This document shows, piece after piece, positions 51,020 through 62,615 of a stretch of 64,000 bases of DNA. The first letter of the stretch is position 1. The number at the start of each line of letters is the position of its first letter. The notes beneath the pieces were generated by a model. It had not been told where the DNA came from and made no database searches. It saw nothing but the letters and a program-made list of their open reading frames with translations. The stretch lies in NCBI GenBank assembly GCA_022453515.1, contig JAJNNY010000004.1:372001-436000 (forward strand). Direction: 5' to 3'. The position numbers were made by a program, and so were the translations under genes. The DNA comes from Astrocystis sublimbata (taxonomy: Eukaryota; Ascomycota; Sordariomycetes; Xylariales; Xylariaceae).

Positions 51020-51852
51020 GTCGGCAAGTGGCTTCGTATTGGAGAAATTGAAGCTCCAGCAAAACTTGTAGCAGCAGCAGCGTAGGTTACCAAATTATTT
51101 TTAACCCCAGTCAAGCACCTGGTCCAGATTGCACCGGCACCCCGCCGAAAGTTGTTGCGACCCACTAATGCACCCCACCATCCAGACCAGTCCCAGACGA
51201 GCTTCCAACTACAGGTAGAGGTAGCCCTGGAGGTCTTGAATAAAAGCTAGGTGGGCATAGTTAGGCAGGCGACGTAACGAAGCATGATAATCTCATCTTT
51301 GCGACTCTAGTTCCCCGTCCATAGTGTCAGAATTTTTTTTTTATTTTTTTTTTTTAAAAGAGTGCACTTTGAGATGGAGCACTTATCTACTAGGTATATT
51401 AATCCTCTATGGGATGACTTACGGATAGTACTTATTATATGATTATAGAACCTATTATAAAAAAGTCTCTAAGTGTTACGATGGTGATCACGGGATTAAG
51501 CGGCTTATTAGTAATCGGAGGGGACGTTAAATAGGAATGGCACGCCAAGTTCATACCCTGTGATGTTGAGAGGTACACTTGTTGCAGAAGCCTGGTCATT
51601 TCAAATCAAAAGCAAATGATCTATTGGTATAGTAGTGCTCCAGGGTATTGATATCAAGCTAACGCCTTTGCCATGGCTTCCCATCCTTATATCAATGCCG
51701 TCTATACAACGAGAAGTGCATGTTGAGTGCCCAAAGCCCCCCTACTCAACTACAGAGGAAATAAAACAACGAATGCAAATGGATTCTGATTAGCCAACTA
51801 CTCCCAGGCACAGAGAGTGGCGATGGAGACGTCAATCATCCGCAGTGGTGTG
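51020..51852. other. AT-rich intergenic island
   Basis: Contains a long T/A tract at about 51329-51356 and a conspicuously AT-rich stretch to ~51530 (TTATTATATGATTATAG and similar), unlike neighbouring DNA. It lies between the 5' end of TRM6 and the 3' end of the flotillin gene. Could be a decayed, RIP-mutated repeat; nothing coding is seen. Confidence 0.5.
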
Positions 51853-53475
51853 TTAGTGGTGCGTGTTACCGTTACCGTTCACTTTGCCATCATTGTTGGC
51901 CGGGAGCTTCCCAAACTGCCACTCGGGCAAGGTGATACCTGTCTGGTCGTGGATCGTCGACATGAGAGGCGGGAGGAGCTGGTAGACGTTGCGCATAGTC
52001 GCCGTGCTATCCTGGCCACCACTTCCACCAGCGCCGCCAGAGCCGGCCTCGGCGCCCGTATTCCAGACGCTGATCTTGGGCTGCATTCCCTGCACAGCCG
52101 TGGCGTTTGCCTTGGCGAGCTGGACATATGTTCCCTTCTCGATCATCATGTATCGGAGCAGGTTGTCGGGTCCGCCAAAGGCCTGCCCGAGCTTGGCGTA
52201 GGCATCTGCCATGGCTGTGATACCTTCCGCTTCACGGAGCTGCTTCTGCAGATTGGCGTTGGCCACCATGTTGGCCTTCTCGAACTCGGCCTTGGCAGCG
52301 GCCTCGATCTCGTACGCGCTGGCGTCGGCCGCCTGCTGCTTGGCCTCGCGGGAGATGGTCGCCTTGACGACGTCGGACGCGCGCAGACGCTCGAGCTCGG
52401 CTGCCGCACGCTTGATCTCGACGTCCTTCTTCAGGTCTTCGTCGCGAGACTCGGTGGCACGTGTCGCTTGGATGCGGGAAATCTCCACATCTCGGTTGAG
52501 GTTCGTTTTCTGGGTAGATAGGTTGGCCTCGGCGGTCGCGCGTTCAATATCTCGGTCCGTCTTCTGCACCGCCGTCTCGGCGTTGATCTTGGCGATCTGT
52601 CGCTCTTGTTGGCCGCGTCTGTCGGCCTCGCCTACGTTTCCTCGCAGTTGGGCATCTGCCACATCGATACGAGCCTGGTTGGTCGCGCCCTCGTGCGCCT
52701 TCTGCGACAGAGACTGGAAGTAGGTGGATCCGACGGCATCCTTGAGTTCCTTCACGTTGGCGTTGTAAATCTTCAGGCCGAATTGATCTAATTCGCCCTG
52801 GATGTTGCGGAAGATGCGGCGCTTGAACTCCTCTCGCTCGGTAAAAATCTCCTCCATCGTCATGCTTGAAACAAGCACACGGGTCTCGCCTTCGATGATG
52901 CCCTTGACAATACCCTCGAGATATTGAGTTCCATTCACCTTCTCGGACGAGTCCGCTAGGAGCATGGCATACTTCATCAACGCATCGCCCCGATCCTCAT
53001 CTCCGAGATGCTCGGCTGGAGCGGTGGCCGCGGCCCCGAATCTGGAATTGGCCCCGCGTGCGTTGACATCACTTGGAAAGGTAAGAATCTATTATAAGCA
53101 TATTGTAGCGAAAAAGACATATGACTTACGGCCCGATGGTGAATACCACTGGTAGCAAGAACTGCAGCTTCTCTTTGGTCATTGCTAGTAGTCCCGTCAG
53201 TCTCTGGCCGTTGCGCCTGTGTGCGGAGCGAAATACCTTGTAGGTTCATGGCATAGTCGTGCGGTTGCACGCTGAAACGCGTGCATCTTTGGAGAGGCCA
53301 CACCCAAGCGGTCTTCGCGATGAGGACATTTTTTATGTTCATGCCAGTAATGGCAAGGTACTGTTGATCAATTGGTGTTAGTCTCCGCTCCGATCTTTAT
53401 CCTCTGTGCTCCGACGGGGAAAACGGGAGACTCTGAAAGTCTCACCTCATCTGGTGCAGCGATCTTGTAAGACAT
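51853..53475 (-). CDS. Flotillin-like SPFH (band 7) domain protein
   Basis: About 471 aa in four exons: 53475-53446, 53360-53237, 53172-53130, 53071-51853; phases agree. Begins MSYKIAAPDE then YLAITGMNIKNVLIAKTAWVWPLQ. The SPFH domain covers ~1-200, with FLLPVVFTIGP, LEGIVKGIIEGETRVLVSSMTMEEIFTEREEFK, and NIQGELDQFGLKIYNANVKELKD. A flotillin-type Ala/Glu/Lys coiled coil follows (~205-380, AQLRGNVGEADRRGQQERQIAKINAE...), then AEGITAMADAYAKLGQAFGG and a Gly-rich tail. No classical transmembrane helix is present; flotillins insert in the cytosolic leaflet via hydrophobic hairpins and acylation. The role is organising sterol-rich plasma membrane domains; fungal homologues affect polarity. The third exon is only 43 nt and relies on acceptor ACCAAAG, the weakest junction. 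Confidence 0.88.
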
Positions 53476-55803
53476 TTTGGCGACGTGTTACGCGATGTAG
53501 AGACGATGGTTGAAGTCTAGTGGCGGGGCAGTAGAGGGGTCTCCCTCCGTTGTAAAGTGTTGATATGACAATGAGGTTGATTTGACCAAAGTCTAGCTGC
53601 CTTCAGGGAGGTGCGAGAGCCTTAACAGCCAGTATGTGAATTGGAGGAGAGTGGCATTAAAATCGCCATCTACTTGCAGGGAGGGGTGCCTTCTCTTTTA
53701 TAGCCAGCCGCGAAGGTTAATACGAACCATAAAAGCACAGCAATACCTCTGGGCTGGCGTACCTACTGACGATGTGGATTCTTTATGGCTTAGCCACATA
53801 CATAACTTAAGTTTGGACATGCCTAAGTGTGTAATGTAACTCTACGGGCACCGCCTCGCTTAGTCTCAAGAAGCATTCAAGAACCTTGAAGCTCATGTAG
53901 CCTCCAGTGTCAATCGTCCCAAGTCCCAACCCAGGGGAACGTCAGGTCGCAGACTGGAAGGGGCTTGGCGTCAATCGTGGAGCTAAGCGACCTGTGACAT
54001 TGGCATTGGGTTGGCACATTAAGCGTGACTCTAGATGCATTGGTATTGACTAGCCTGGTTCAGCTTCCTCGATCGGACACCGAGTCAACCTCGCCCAGGC
54101 GAGAGGCGAGGGATGCAAGGAAGTGCCGAATCATGGTTGTTTTGGTCCCTGTTGGCTACAAGTCAGGTAGGTCTCGTCACAACAGTTGCAAGATTAACGG
54201 CGCACTCTGGGTGTCTGGGTGTCTGGATGCCTGGGTTATCTTAGGTACGTTACTACCGTGCCCCGACCGTACGAACGCCGTATTCTCGCGCCGTGTCTGG
54301 GGATAAAGACGGGAAGCCGTGCCATCGGGCTGCAAGGGAAACGTGTAACACCTCCCGTATCTCACCTAAGCCTGCGACTTTCTGGAAGTACCTGGTGAAA
54401 CCCCGAAGGCATAATGCAGTAGCACCCGACCTCCCTTACATAGTGGCGTCGCAAAGCCACAACAACAACAAGGAGTCACCAGACCTCTGATCTTGCACGG
54501 TTTGCGACCAGGAAGTGCCGTTGTTGGTAACATGCCCGTCAAATCCTGTGTGTGACGCAGCTTGATAATACTCAAAGTTGCATTCCCCATCAGCATAGGC
54601 AACTCGGACTCCGATCAGCGATCTCACACGGCAAATCCGGGGACGAGCGAATCATTTGCCTAGGAAATGCGACGGTACCCCCGTCCTACCGGGTTATTGC
54701 AGCAAATCATATGATCTACACGTACCCACAGGACAACGCAACCACGGCGTGCACGGCTTGAATCTCGATTATGCGAAAGTGGAAAGTGTGAACCTGCTGC
54801 CGGCCTCCCATCAGGTTGCAGCGTGGCGCCTTCTAGTCCATTATTCCGACGACGGAAGGGAATGATAAGTATAAGGCCACGTGCCGCTCCGTTTGGTCTG
54901 GGTTCCTCAGGTAAATCTCCTTGGACGAAATCGTCACCGAGCCACTTCGCCCAGTCACACCAGTCGAGCCAGTATCCCTCCTCACCTCAGCTGCCACGGC
55001 TTAGATCGGCTATAGCGGCCTGTCGAGCTGTTAGGGCCTTTCTCTGATCCTGCTAGCGGCGCGGCGGCTGAATGCAAGGCTGAATGTTATGTAGTTAAAT
55101 GAGGTCTAAAGTCTCTAGCGCGGGCTCACTCGTGGCGAGGGCGAGGGCGAGGGAGACTCAGACACAACTGGTAACAACTACGAGTAACAACAATCCCTCG
55201 CCTCCATAACTGGGCATCGCGAGAACCACCACTCACACGTGTGCTCAATGCAGGGACTGATCTGCGTAATCAAGTTTTCAACATCGATGTCTTCCAGCAA
55301 AAACGACTCACCTATTGGGAGTACCTATGTAGGTACCTAGTTCGGAGTAGGTATCGTGCTTACCCGTCTCGCCCGTGTTGTGGCTGTGACGCCAACTTAG
55401 TAGCTCCACCAGCGTCACAGGAACTGCAACGAAGCCCCCTTCAGCAAGTCATCTGGCCCTCTGCACCCTGATGTGGAAGGGTCCTTGCTGCTTAGGTACC
55501 TAGGTAGTTTCGAACTTCCCCACACGCTAACCTGAACAAACCGAGCCCCACGAACCAGATGCCTACTAAATTGCTTGCATTCAGGTACGAGAGTCACAGA
55601 TTCAGTCATTTCGCAATCGAGGCGGAGTCGGACCTGCATGTCTAGCAATCCACTCAACCATTGGCTACCAGTCGTCTGACTTGAGTACCTTAGATACATG
55701 CTTCCACACAACATTGTGACTTGTGCAGTTGATCTAGGTCATTCCAGCTTGATATTGTTTCGTTCCATATTCTCACCACTGGAACTCACTACTACCATCT
55801 GAT
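53476..55803. other. Intergenic region
   Basis: 2.3 kb between divergent genes. It contains a GCGAGG tandem stretch near 55137 and copies of the TAGGTACCTA motif at about 55331 and 55492-55506. No gene is recognised. Confidence 0.5.
55492..55506. repeat. TTAGGTACCTAGGTA palindromic motif
   Basis: Longest perfect copy of the dispersed palindrome in this area; another, GTAGGTACCTAG, is 160 bp upstream. Confidence 0.85.
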
Positions 55804-56745
55804 ATGGACACCGATCACATCTCAAAGGAGGCACCGCCTCCATATAGTGCATATGCCGGCAGCCACGTTTTGGCCTCACCTAATGCACAAGAAGTGCCGA
55901 TGACTTCACATCTCCAGCGACATCTCACCTCATTACCAAACCGCATTCGCATGAACAGGGAAGCCCATTCGACCCAGCAATCGTTTGATGATGCATCTCT
56001 ACTAGACCTTCTGCTGCCCGAAATCGATGACTTTCTAGCATACCTAGGTGGCCTGCACAACTCTCCAAAGCTTGCTCGTCTGACCCTCGTCCCCGAGGTT
56101 GCTGTGGCCAAGAATGCCCAGCTTAGTGGTCTGGAAGATATGCGCGCACGGGGTGAGATATGCCGGGTCGTCCGTGTTCAAAGCAGTAGTGACGAGAAGA
56201 AGTCGAAAACGGCGCGCCACTCGGATAAAGACAACACAACCTCTGATCAAGGCGCGAGCCCCGATCAAGAGTGGTCTGCTGGAAATGAGTTTAGCGATTG
56301 GGGCCGGTTCGGAGACTCTTCCTCACATACCAACCCGTCACAGACACATAATATACTGTGGTGGAAAGACGAGGAAATGGCACATCGATTAGCACGTCAT
56401 CTGCAACCGCCAACCGAGCCTGCCCCTCTCCAGACACCGGTGCAGGCAACTGTGGAGGAGCAGCTACCAGCCCAGAAACCAAAGAAGGGATGGTTCTGGG
56501 GTCGAAAAGGCAGTGCATCGAGTGGCAATAACTCTTCGTTTGCCACTAAGAGCGTGCAGGCAAACATGGAACCGCTTCCGAGAACAAACCTTGTTGCCCG
56601 GACACCAAATGCAGGTCCGGAACAAGCAGGTACCGGCGCCAGGATGAACGTCACAGCGGAAGAAGTTGCATTCCGAGTAGAGAACGACATGGGCATCATG
56701 GAGAGCGCAAGCGGATGGGCCGTGGTGGTTTTGGTGCATATTTAA
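55804..56745 (+). CDS. Uncharacterised fungal protein
   Basis: A single 313-aa frame. The N-terminus MDTDHISKEAPPPYSAY carries a PPPY motif that could bind WW domains (for example Rsp5/Nedd4-type ligases); this is an inference. A helical segment follows (SFDDASLLDLLLPEIDDFLAYLG, ~60-85), then a charged linker (DEKKSKTARHSDKD), HNILWWKDEEMAHRLARHL (~185-200) and KKGWFWGRKG. The C-terminal block VTAEEVAFRVENDMGIMESASGWAVVVLVHI (~283-313) looks conserved and reads like an edge beta structure. I recognise the overall pattern as a recurring Pezizomycotina protein but not its function. The stop at 56743-56745 is 145 bp from the convergent OB-fold gene. Confidence 0.8.
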   Translation: MDTDHISKEAPPPYSAYAGSHVLASPNAQEVPMTSHLQRHLTSLPNRIRMNREAHSTQQSFDDASLLDLLLPEIDDFLAYLGGLHNSPKLARLTLVPEVAVAKNAQLSGLEDMRARGEICRVVRVQSSSDEKKSKTARHSDKDNTTSDQGASPDQEWSAGNEFSDWGRFGDSSSHTNPSQTHNILWWKDEEMAHRLARHLQPPTEPAPLQTPVQATVEEQLPAQKPKKGWFWGRKGSASSGNNSSFATKSVQANMEPLPRTNLVARTPNAGPEQAGTGARMNVTAEEVAFRVENDMGIMESASGWAVVVLVHI

Positions 56746-56890
56746 ACTTAAAATTCAATCGACCATCGTAACGGTGTACGATCTGTTTATAATAGCCGCG
56801 TTAGATGATACGGGGATTCCAACACGTTAGAGCTCACATAGAGCGCTTGTCGTAGGATCAATAGCAATTTTAGACTGGCATCTCGCACCA

Positions 56891-58348
56891 CTATGCTCGC
56901 ATTTGGTTCTCTGTCCACCACCGGCGCAGACCGGCAACATCACACCATGGGAATTGCTCGGGGTTTTGATACCACCATCTCTCGCCAAGTTTCGGCTGGT
57001 CGCTCGCGTACTTCTTCAGACTACCGCCATCAAAGCGGTGGTTCTTCACGCCGAGTAGCAGTACAACGCTCCCGATCTGCGGGTTGAAGAAATGAGGATC
57101 GAGGAAGACGGTGAAGTGGACCTGCTTGTTCGTTGATGGGTCTGTGAGCCGGGCCTGTCGCTGCGTGTAGGGCGGGATGCCTGCTGGCTCTACCTCTGAG
57201 ATTGCCGATATCACGCAGAGGACATTCACGCTCCAGTTTTGCTTGAAGGGGAGGTGTGAGATGGAGCGGAGCTTTGTCAGCTTCTCAGGTTGCGATGGAT
57301 TGATGGCTGACCAAGGTCCAGTTCCAGAACTGGTGGAGGCGTGATCCACGATGGCCGACGCCACGTTTTCCCGGTTCGAGGCGGACCTGTCCGTAGATAT
57401 ATCCATGACTTCAAAGTCGTCGTCTAAATCAGCTGCTCCGAAGTCTTCGTCAACGGTCGGCGCTGCGACTACAGCTTCGTGGCAGTCCGCTGTGTCAGGC
57501 CCAGCTAGATTTGATGGGGTCTGCAGATCGACTCGCGTCTCAGGGGCGACGCTCCGTAGCTCGACCTGACCGATGCCAATTTCCGCCTGCTCGGCCATCG
57601 CTGGATTGATCAACGTATTGTTCCATCCCACCATGACGAGACTTTCAACTACCAAGTACACCATCTTCCCCTTCTGACTTTCTGCGGAGCCGCCAGCATC
57701 GCCTGGGCCCCGCGGCGGACTAATAGTTGCTTTCACCACATCTCTCCACTCGAGGCTAAATTGCTGTAGTCTGACGTATGACCCGAAGGCGATCTCGCCA
57801 CAGTCGACGAGTCGGTGCATGTCAGGGGACAACAGTGCCTGGATGCAAAGCTCGCCGTCACCAAGAAGCAGGCGGATAGTGCGCCATCGCTTCGACCTTG
57901 ACGTGTGGGCGACGTCGACGCTTTCGACCAGAACAACCGAGTCGGGGACGCAGAAGCCGGTGCGCAGAATGTCGGCGATGAGGGGCTTGGGTTCGAATGG
58001 CTCGGACGCGATGCAGGTTATGTCGGGGGAGGAAGCATTGGAGATGGAGGGAGGCGAGGCGGACATGGGTCCTCCTCCAGCGCAGTCATGGTTCGGACCT
58101 TCGAGATGCGATGGGGAGGGCGAGCAGGGCTCCAGGCTTTCTAGAAACTCAGCTAAGGTACGGTGAATTTCTGGTAGATGATGACGTGGGAGAAGTGGCT
58201 CTGGTGGGGTGGTGGCGGGGAGGCGGGGAGGATACCAGTAGGGTGGAAAGACGCGCCTGGGCGTGGGGCCTTGAGCCCCTATGGCCCCCACTATCGCCCA
58301 TCTTGGCAGGGGCAGAGGCAGGCTCCGCAGCGGACGTCCGACCTCCAT
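56891..58348 (-). CDS. Putative OB-fold protein (two possible OB-folds), fungal
   Basis: An open frame of 485 aa. The first ~95 residues (MEVGRPLRSLPLPLPRW...) are Pro-rich and less convincing; the ATG at 58066 giving MSASPPSISNASSPD is a good alternative start (391 aa). Region A (~120-205: LIADILRTGFCVPDSVVLVESVDVA, WRTIRLLLGDGELCIQALL, SYVRLQQFSLEW) and region B (~375-470: NVLCVISAISEVEP, RQARLTDPSTNKQVHFTVF, IGSVVLLLGVKNHRFDGGSLKKY) show the strand-turn pattern of nucleic-acid-binding OB-folds of the replication protein A type. Between them is an acidic linker (DEDFGAADLDDDFEVMD). A single-strand DNA or telomere-related role is a guess from fold alone. A domain-profile search would settle it. 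Confidence 0.68.
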   Translation of the reverse strand: MEVGRPLRSLPLPLPRWAIVGAIGAQGPTPRRVFPPYWYPPRLPATTPPEPLLPRHHLPEIHRTLAEFLESLEPCSPSPSHLEGPNHDCAGGGPMSASPPSISNASSPDITCIASEPFEPKPLIADILRTGFCVPDSVVLVESVDVAHTSRSKRWRTIRLLLGDGELCIQALLSPDMHRLVDCGEIAFGSYVRLQQFSLEWRDVVKATISPPRGPGDAGGSAESQKGKMVYLVVESLVMVGWNNTLINPAMAEQAEIGIGQVELRSVAPETRVDLQTPSNLAGPDTADCHEAVVAAPTVDEDFGAADLDDDFEVMDISTDRSASNRENVASAIVDHASTSSGTGPWSAINPSQPEKLTKLRSISHLPFKQNWSVNVLCVISAISEVEPAGIPPYTQRQARLTDPSTNKQVHFTVFLDPHFFNPQIGSVVLLLGVKNHRFDGGSLKKYASDQPKLGERWWYQNPEQFPWCDVAGLRRWWTENQMRA

Positions 58349-59194
58349 GCTTCAACGTTGTCACCAGGTCAGCAGGAGATTTGACGATCAATGAGTACAA
58401 CAGGTTGTCTGCACGATCTTACTCGATTTTGCCTGCACGATCTAAACACGTCTGGAAAAAGAAATAACTGCATTTTATATTATCTGTTTTTTAATATATA
58501 CTAGAAAGTTTGATACCTACAAAGGAGCAGTCTCTAAATACGTAGGTCATATGGAGAGTATGTAACACTGACAAGTCATCATCTACTTTTACACAACCTC
58601 TATTTTCCTTCAAAAGGCAAAAATGTGATCTAGCAGGCTGCAATCCCTCAGTTTACCAATGTGTCTCCGCTTTACCAATGGTTCAAAGTGGAAGGGGCCC
58701 CGACGTATCGAGGCAAGTCACAGCAGAGAGCATTGGTGATCCCCCGGTTCCCCTCAAACCTGGCTCGTAATGGGATTCGAACCCATTTGCTTTCGAGTCA
58801 TGATACCTAACGGTGTCATGCTCTCAGACTGCTATACCACGGTGGTTAAGGAATCTCCTGCTAAATTACATTAAGTACTACAGGTGCTGGTAGCTGCAGT
58901 GTTGGTGTCACACGGACTTAGTCTGTTATACCTGAACTTTGTATTCACTAGGTACTTAGGTACCTAAGTATGTATCCCTTGAACCAGCGGCAGGTCCGAA
59001 TCGCGATGGTAGTGAATAGGTAGGAAGCAATCCCAATTAAATGGATTACTGGAACAACACCCAGCAAGATTCGCCTTTTCTCACGAAGTAATCGTCAACT
59101 GCTGCCGTAACCCACAACCTCGCATACCCATCACCATCAAGCCCTAACTCCATGACGACCACAGTATCGGTTCACCTATCACGATTCTATCAGT
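58349..59194. other. Intergenic region with tRNA-like sequence
   Basis: AT-rich stretch (58460-58640), a tRNA-like sequence (58757-58848), the palindrome TAGGTACTTAGGTACCTAAGTA (58949-58970) and the promoter of the gene starting at 59195. Confidence 0.55.
58757..58848 (-). tRNA. tRNA-like sequence, probably degenerate or unusual
   Basis: On the minus strand the T-arm ATGGG-TTCGAAT-CCCAT is perfect and contains a canonical B-box (GGTTCGAATCC), followed by an acceptor-like TACGAGCC. Upstream, TAGCAGTCTGAGAGC partly fits an A-box. A hairpin ATGACACC-GTTA-GGTATCAT (one mismatch) lies between, and CTCGAAA could be a 7-nt anticodon loop with CGA. However, no 5' strand complementary to TACGAGC is present and the anticodon stem does not close, so a functional tRNA is doubtful. 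Alternatives are an intron-bearing tRNA, a tRNA pseudogene or a tRNA-derived SINE head. Confidence 0.35.
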
Positions 59195-59976
59195 ATGCCT
59201 GACAATCATTCTAGCCGTCGGAGCCATCAGAGCAAACTGAGGAACGTGATGCCCAAATCAGGCAGTAAGCTGGAATTTCGTTTCCCTGTTGTCAATTATC
59301 TGCTTATTTGATACTAGTGATATACCGGGACAAGATCCGACTGACACACCGACGCCGACGCGATGAGCAGATCGCAAATGCCCTCCTGGATTCTGGTTAC
59401 ACACTTTGTTCCTCTGATCTTTGTCGAGCATTCACACCCATGTTTCAACTCGCAACCCCGATCTGTATCAAGGGCCGTGCCGAAGGCAAGGATCTCTGGG
59501 ATATGCTACCACTGGTGCAGCGGAAGCTTGATTGGGCTTGCACCTTGGGCGAGTCTGTCTTCTTGGAGTTGTTCACTCAACTGATAGAGGCCCGAACCCG
59601 ATGGGAACAGAAGCCAACAACCCCATACTTTGATTACGACAAATACTATGATGTAGTATTGGAGCTCATCAAATTCCGGAAAGCAGTGGGTGACTGCCCA
59701 CTAGAAGACAGCCTTGTTCCCCAGGACAACACCTCCTGGATTCTAACAGACGCCGGGGTCTATAACGAATTAGCCGGTGGCCTGTACAAGGACGAAGTTC
59801 CATCTCTGGGTCAAGATGAAGAGCACAATGAATCAATACTACCCTTACAAAATATGACATTCGAGAAACCAAGAGAAGAAGAACAAGAGGAAGAAGACCC
59901 GGATGCAATGCAACTGGATAGAGAAGAAAAAGAAGAAGAAGAAGGGGACCACGATGCAATGCAGCTGGACAGTTGA
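59195..59976 (+). CDS. Small hypothetical protein with acidic repeat tail
   Basis: About 242 aa in two exons (59195-59264, 59318-59976); intron GTAAGC...GATACTAG. The N-terminus is basic (SSRRSHQSKLRN; RLTHRRRRDEQ). The middle is helical with Cys/Trp residues (LCSSDLCRAFTPMFQLA; LWDMLPLVQRKLDWACTLGESVFLELF; YYDVVLELIKFRKAVG). The tail is Glu-rich with two copies of a DPDAMQLD/DHDAMQLD unit. No domain is recognised. The short first exon depends on a single splice junction; starting inside exon 2 is possible. The convincing evidence for a real gene is the 222-codon frame with biased composition; function is unknown. Confidence 0.65.
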
Positions 59977-60705
59977 GAGGTCACTCTATGGAGAACTATT
60001 GGACGCTAAATGAGCAAGTGCTATTGAAGCTGAAGACGGGGTCAACCTTCCACGATGTTCCGATCAAACTTGTTGGTGGATCCCGAGGGTACATGTACTT
60101 CACCCATCGTCAGACTTGAGGTACAGGTACCTAGGTAGGTATCAACCTGCGAAGGGGTTGGCCATGCCGGCGTTCGAAGACCATCAAGGTGCCTACGCTT
60201 GGGATAGTTCCGGCAGGAACTCCCTGGCATATGTCTCCACTTCATGTGTGTGATTGTGGAGTGCTGTTGTCGAACTGACCTATGACAGTCCAGTGGTTTG
60301 TAAAGGGGGGACGTATTCAAGTCCACCAGGGTCCTCCTTCCTGTATTAACACGACGTCGGGAAGGTTTGAAGCAGCATGGCCAGATAGATACGTTACGAA
60401 AACGAGAAAGAACACGCTTCGGCGTACCTACCTAGGTAGAATCATGATGCGTGGACGCTTAGGGTACCTTAGGTAGGTACCTTGATGTCAAGCAGGACAG
60501 CGCCGCGCACAAGAGAAAAATCCCACTCGGTCCAATAGCCCTCCCACCGTGCCTCTCCTCTATCCCCCCCCCCCCTCCATTTCCCCCTTCTCTGCTCTTG
60601 TGTTATTCTAGCACCGCCTGCACGGCCTCTTCACCTACCTATAATCATCATTCAGCTGTAGAAGCAGACAATACAGACCCCAGAGTCCTTTCGTGTCGGC
60701 TCAAA
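59977..60705. other. Promoter region of the CobW-family gene
   Basis: Includes three palindrome copies (60125-60137, about 60424-60436, about 60463-60480), a 12-C run (60564-60575) inside a pyrimidine-rich tract, and no gene of its own. Confidence 0.55.
60125..60137. repeat. AGGTACCTAGGTA palindromic motif
   Basis: Identical 13-mer to those at 1588 and 34308. Confidence 0.85.
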
Positions 60706-62615
60706 ATGACCCCTGCACTACAGGAAAATGGCCCTCGGGTCAATGGTTCCAAGGTAATCGGTTCCAAAAAAGATGACAAGCGTCTGCCTGTCACCCTGCT
60801 CAGCGGGTTTCTGGGGGCCGGGAAATCGACCCTCCTGGAGCGAATACTGACAGCAGATCATGGCTTGAGAATCGCTGTGATCGTCAATGATGTTGGCGAG
60901 TTGAACATCGACGCGGCAATCCTCGGCACCCACGGGGTCACTCGCACTAAGGAACAAGTTGTTTCCATGCAGAACGGCTGTATCTGCTGTACTCTGCGTG
61001 GTGACTTGCTCGAAGAGGTAGCGCGACTAGCCGAAAATGGGCAGTTTGATTACCTTCTCATCGAAAGTTCGGGAGTCAGCGAGCCCCAGCAGGTCGCGGA
61101 GACCTTTGCCGAAGAGTAAGGCAAATCCCGTAGACAGCGAACGACCGTCCAAGACTCCAAGCTTACTAACGGAACTAGGTTTGCGGAGATGTCGATGCAA
61201 GCGGGTAATGACCTCGAGCATGACGACGAGAATGAGATGAAGAAGGAAGACAGACTGCGCGTAGCAAAGATCCTCAAAGACGGTGGGCTGTCCAAGCTGG
61301 CCCGACTTGACACTTGCGTTACTCTTGTCGATGCAGTCAATTTCATGAGCGACTTCGCGACGGCCGATGTACTGAAGGACCGTCAAAAAGATGTCCCGGA
61401 AGAGGACGATCGTCATATCTCAGACCTGCAGGTGGAACAAATCGAATTTGCCGATGTGGTTGTCATCAACAAGTGCGATCTAGTCGCGAAAGAGGAGGCA
61501 AATCGCGTCAAAGGCACTGTCAAGAACCTCAACCCAGATGCTGTGGTTATCAAGGCAACCAAGGCAAACTTTGACATTCGCAAAATCCTTGATACACACC
61601 TATTCTCCTACTTCAAAGCGCAAACTAGCGTGGGATGGCTACAAAGTATGCGTGGGGAATTGAAACCCGAGACTGAAGAGTATGGCATCGGTACCTTTGT
61701 CTACCGAGCCCGACGCCCATTCCATCCTGATCGACTTTGGCACACTATCAAGGATGTCTTTGTCGTTAGTCAAATGGAATACGAGGACATGGACGAAGGA
61801 GGCGACTTAGATGGCGAAGGCAGCGAAGGCGAAGACAGCGAAGGCGAAGACAGCGAAGGCGAAGAGGACAACTCGGAAGACGAAGACATGTCTGAGGCGT
61901 CGTGGGAAGACGAGGAGTCCGATGAAGAGCAGCCGCAGCTAGACATCAAGGCACGTCTTGCGAGTAAATCCGCCGACAAGACGTTTGGCCCTCTTTTACG
62001 ATCGAAGGGGTTCCTGTGGCTAGCAACTAGGAACGAGCAGGTACGTATCGGAGCCGGGCAATCTCTATACGTTGTGACTAACGTTCTCATAGTTTGGTGA
62101 GTGGTCTCAAGCCGGCATCATGCTCACAATAAGCGGTGGCGGTGAATGGCGAGCCACAATTCCTGAGAGCGAGTGGCCTGAAGGTCCCAAAGTAAGGGAG
62201 GCCCTCAAAGCCGATTTCCAGGGTGAATGGGGAGATCGTCGGCAAGAAATTGGTAAGCAAATCTTATGAACCAGCTCGTGTTCCTTCTATACTGGTAATT
62301 GTAGGAGGATAGCAGACGATCCTTATTGTCCACCATGACTATGAAGGGCTTTCTTCTATCCCAATTAGTCATGTTATCTATTGGCAGTAGCTAACTTCAA
62401 GTCTTGCAGTCTTCATCGGACAAGAGATGCGCAAAGGAGGGGAAAAACGCCTGCGCAAGGCGTTTGATGCATGCCTCTTGACTAATGTTGAATTCAAACG
62501 ATGGGAGATGGCCATGCGATCCAAGAACCCACAAAGACGGTTAGACCAGCTGTTTATGGATGGCTTTGAGGATTGGCCATCGGAATCCGATCACGCTCAT
62601 CATGATCATAATTAG
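60706..62615 (+). CDS. ZNG1: CobW/COG0523-family GTPase, ZNG1-like zinc metallochaperone
   Basis: About 545 aa in four exons: 60706-61115, 61179-62040, 62093-62252, 62410-62615. Branch sites TTACTAAC and TGACTAAC are textbook. The protein is a G3E P-loop GTPase. Walker A is GFLGAGKST (34-42, K40), the metal-binding CxCC motif is C92-I-C94-C95 (NGCICCTL), ESSGVSEP follows, and the base-recognition motif is NKCD (234-237). The CobW C-terminal domain starts near [15 protein letters not shown] and ends with [20 protein letters not shown]. An acidic insert near 370-410 repeats GEDSEGE. The C-terminus HAHHDHN is His-rich, a likely metal-binding tail. The eukaryotic homologue ZNG1 delivers zinc to methionine aminopeptidase using GTP; that assignment is by family, and other COG0523 members serve other metals. 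The upstream frame from 60598 lacks the expected start; the ATG at 60706 is used. Confidence 0.9.
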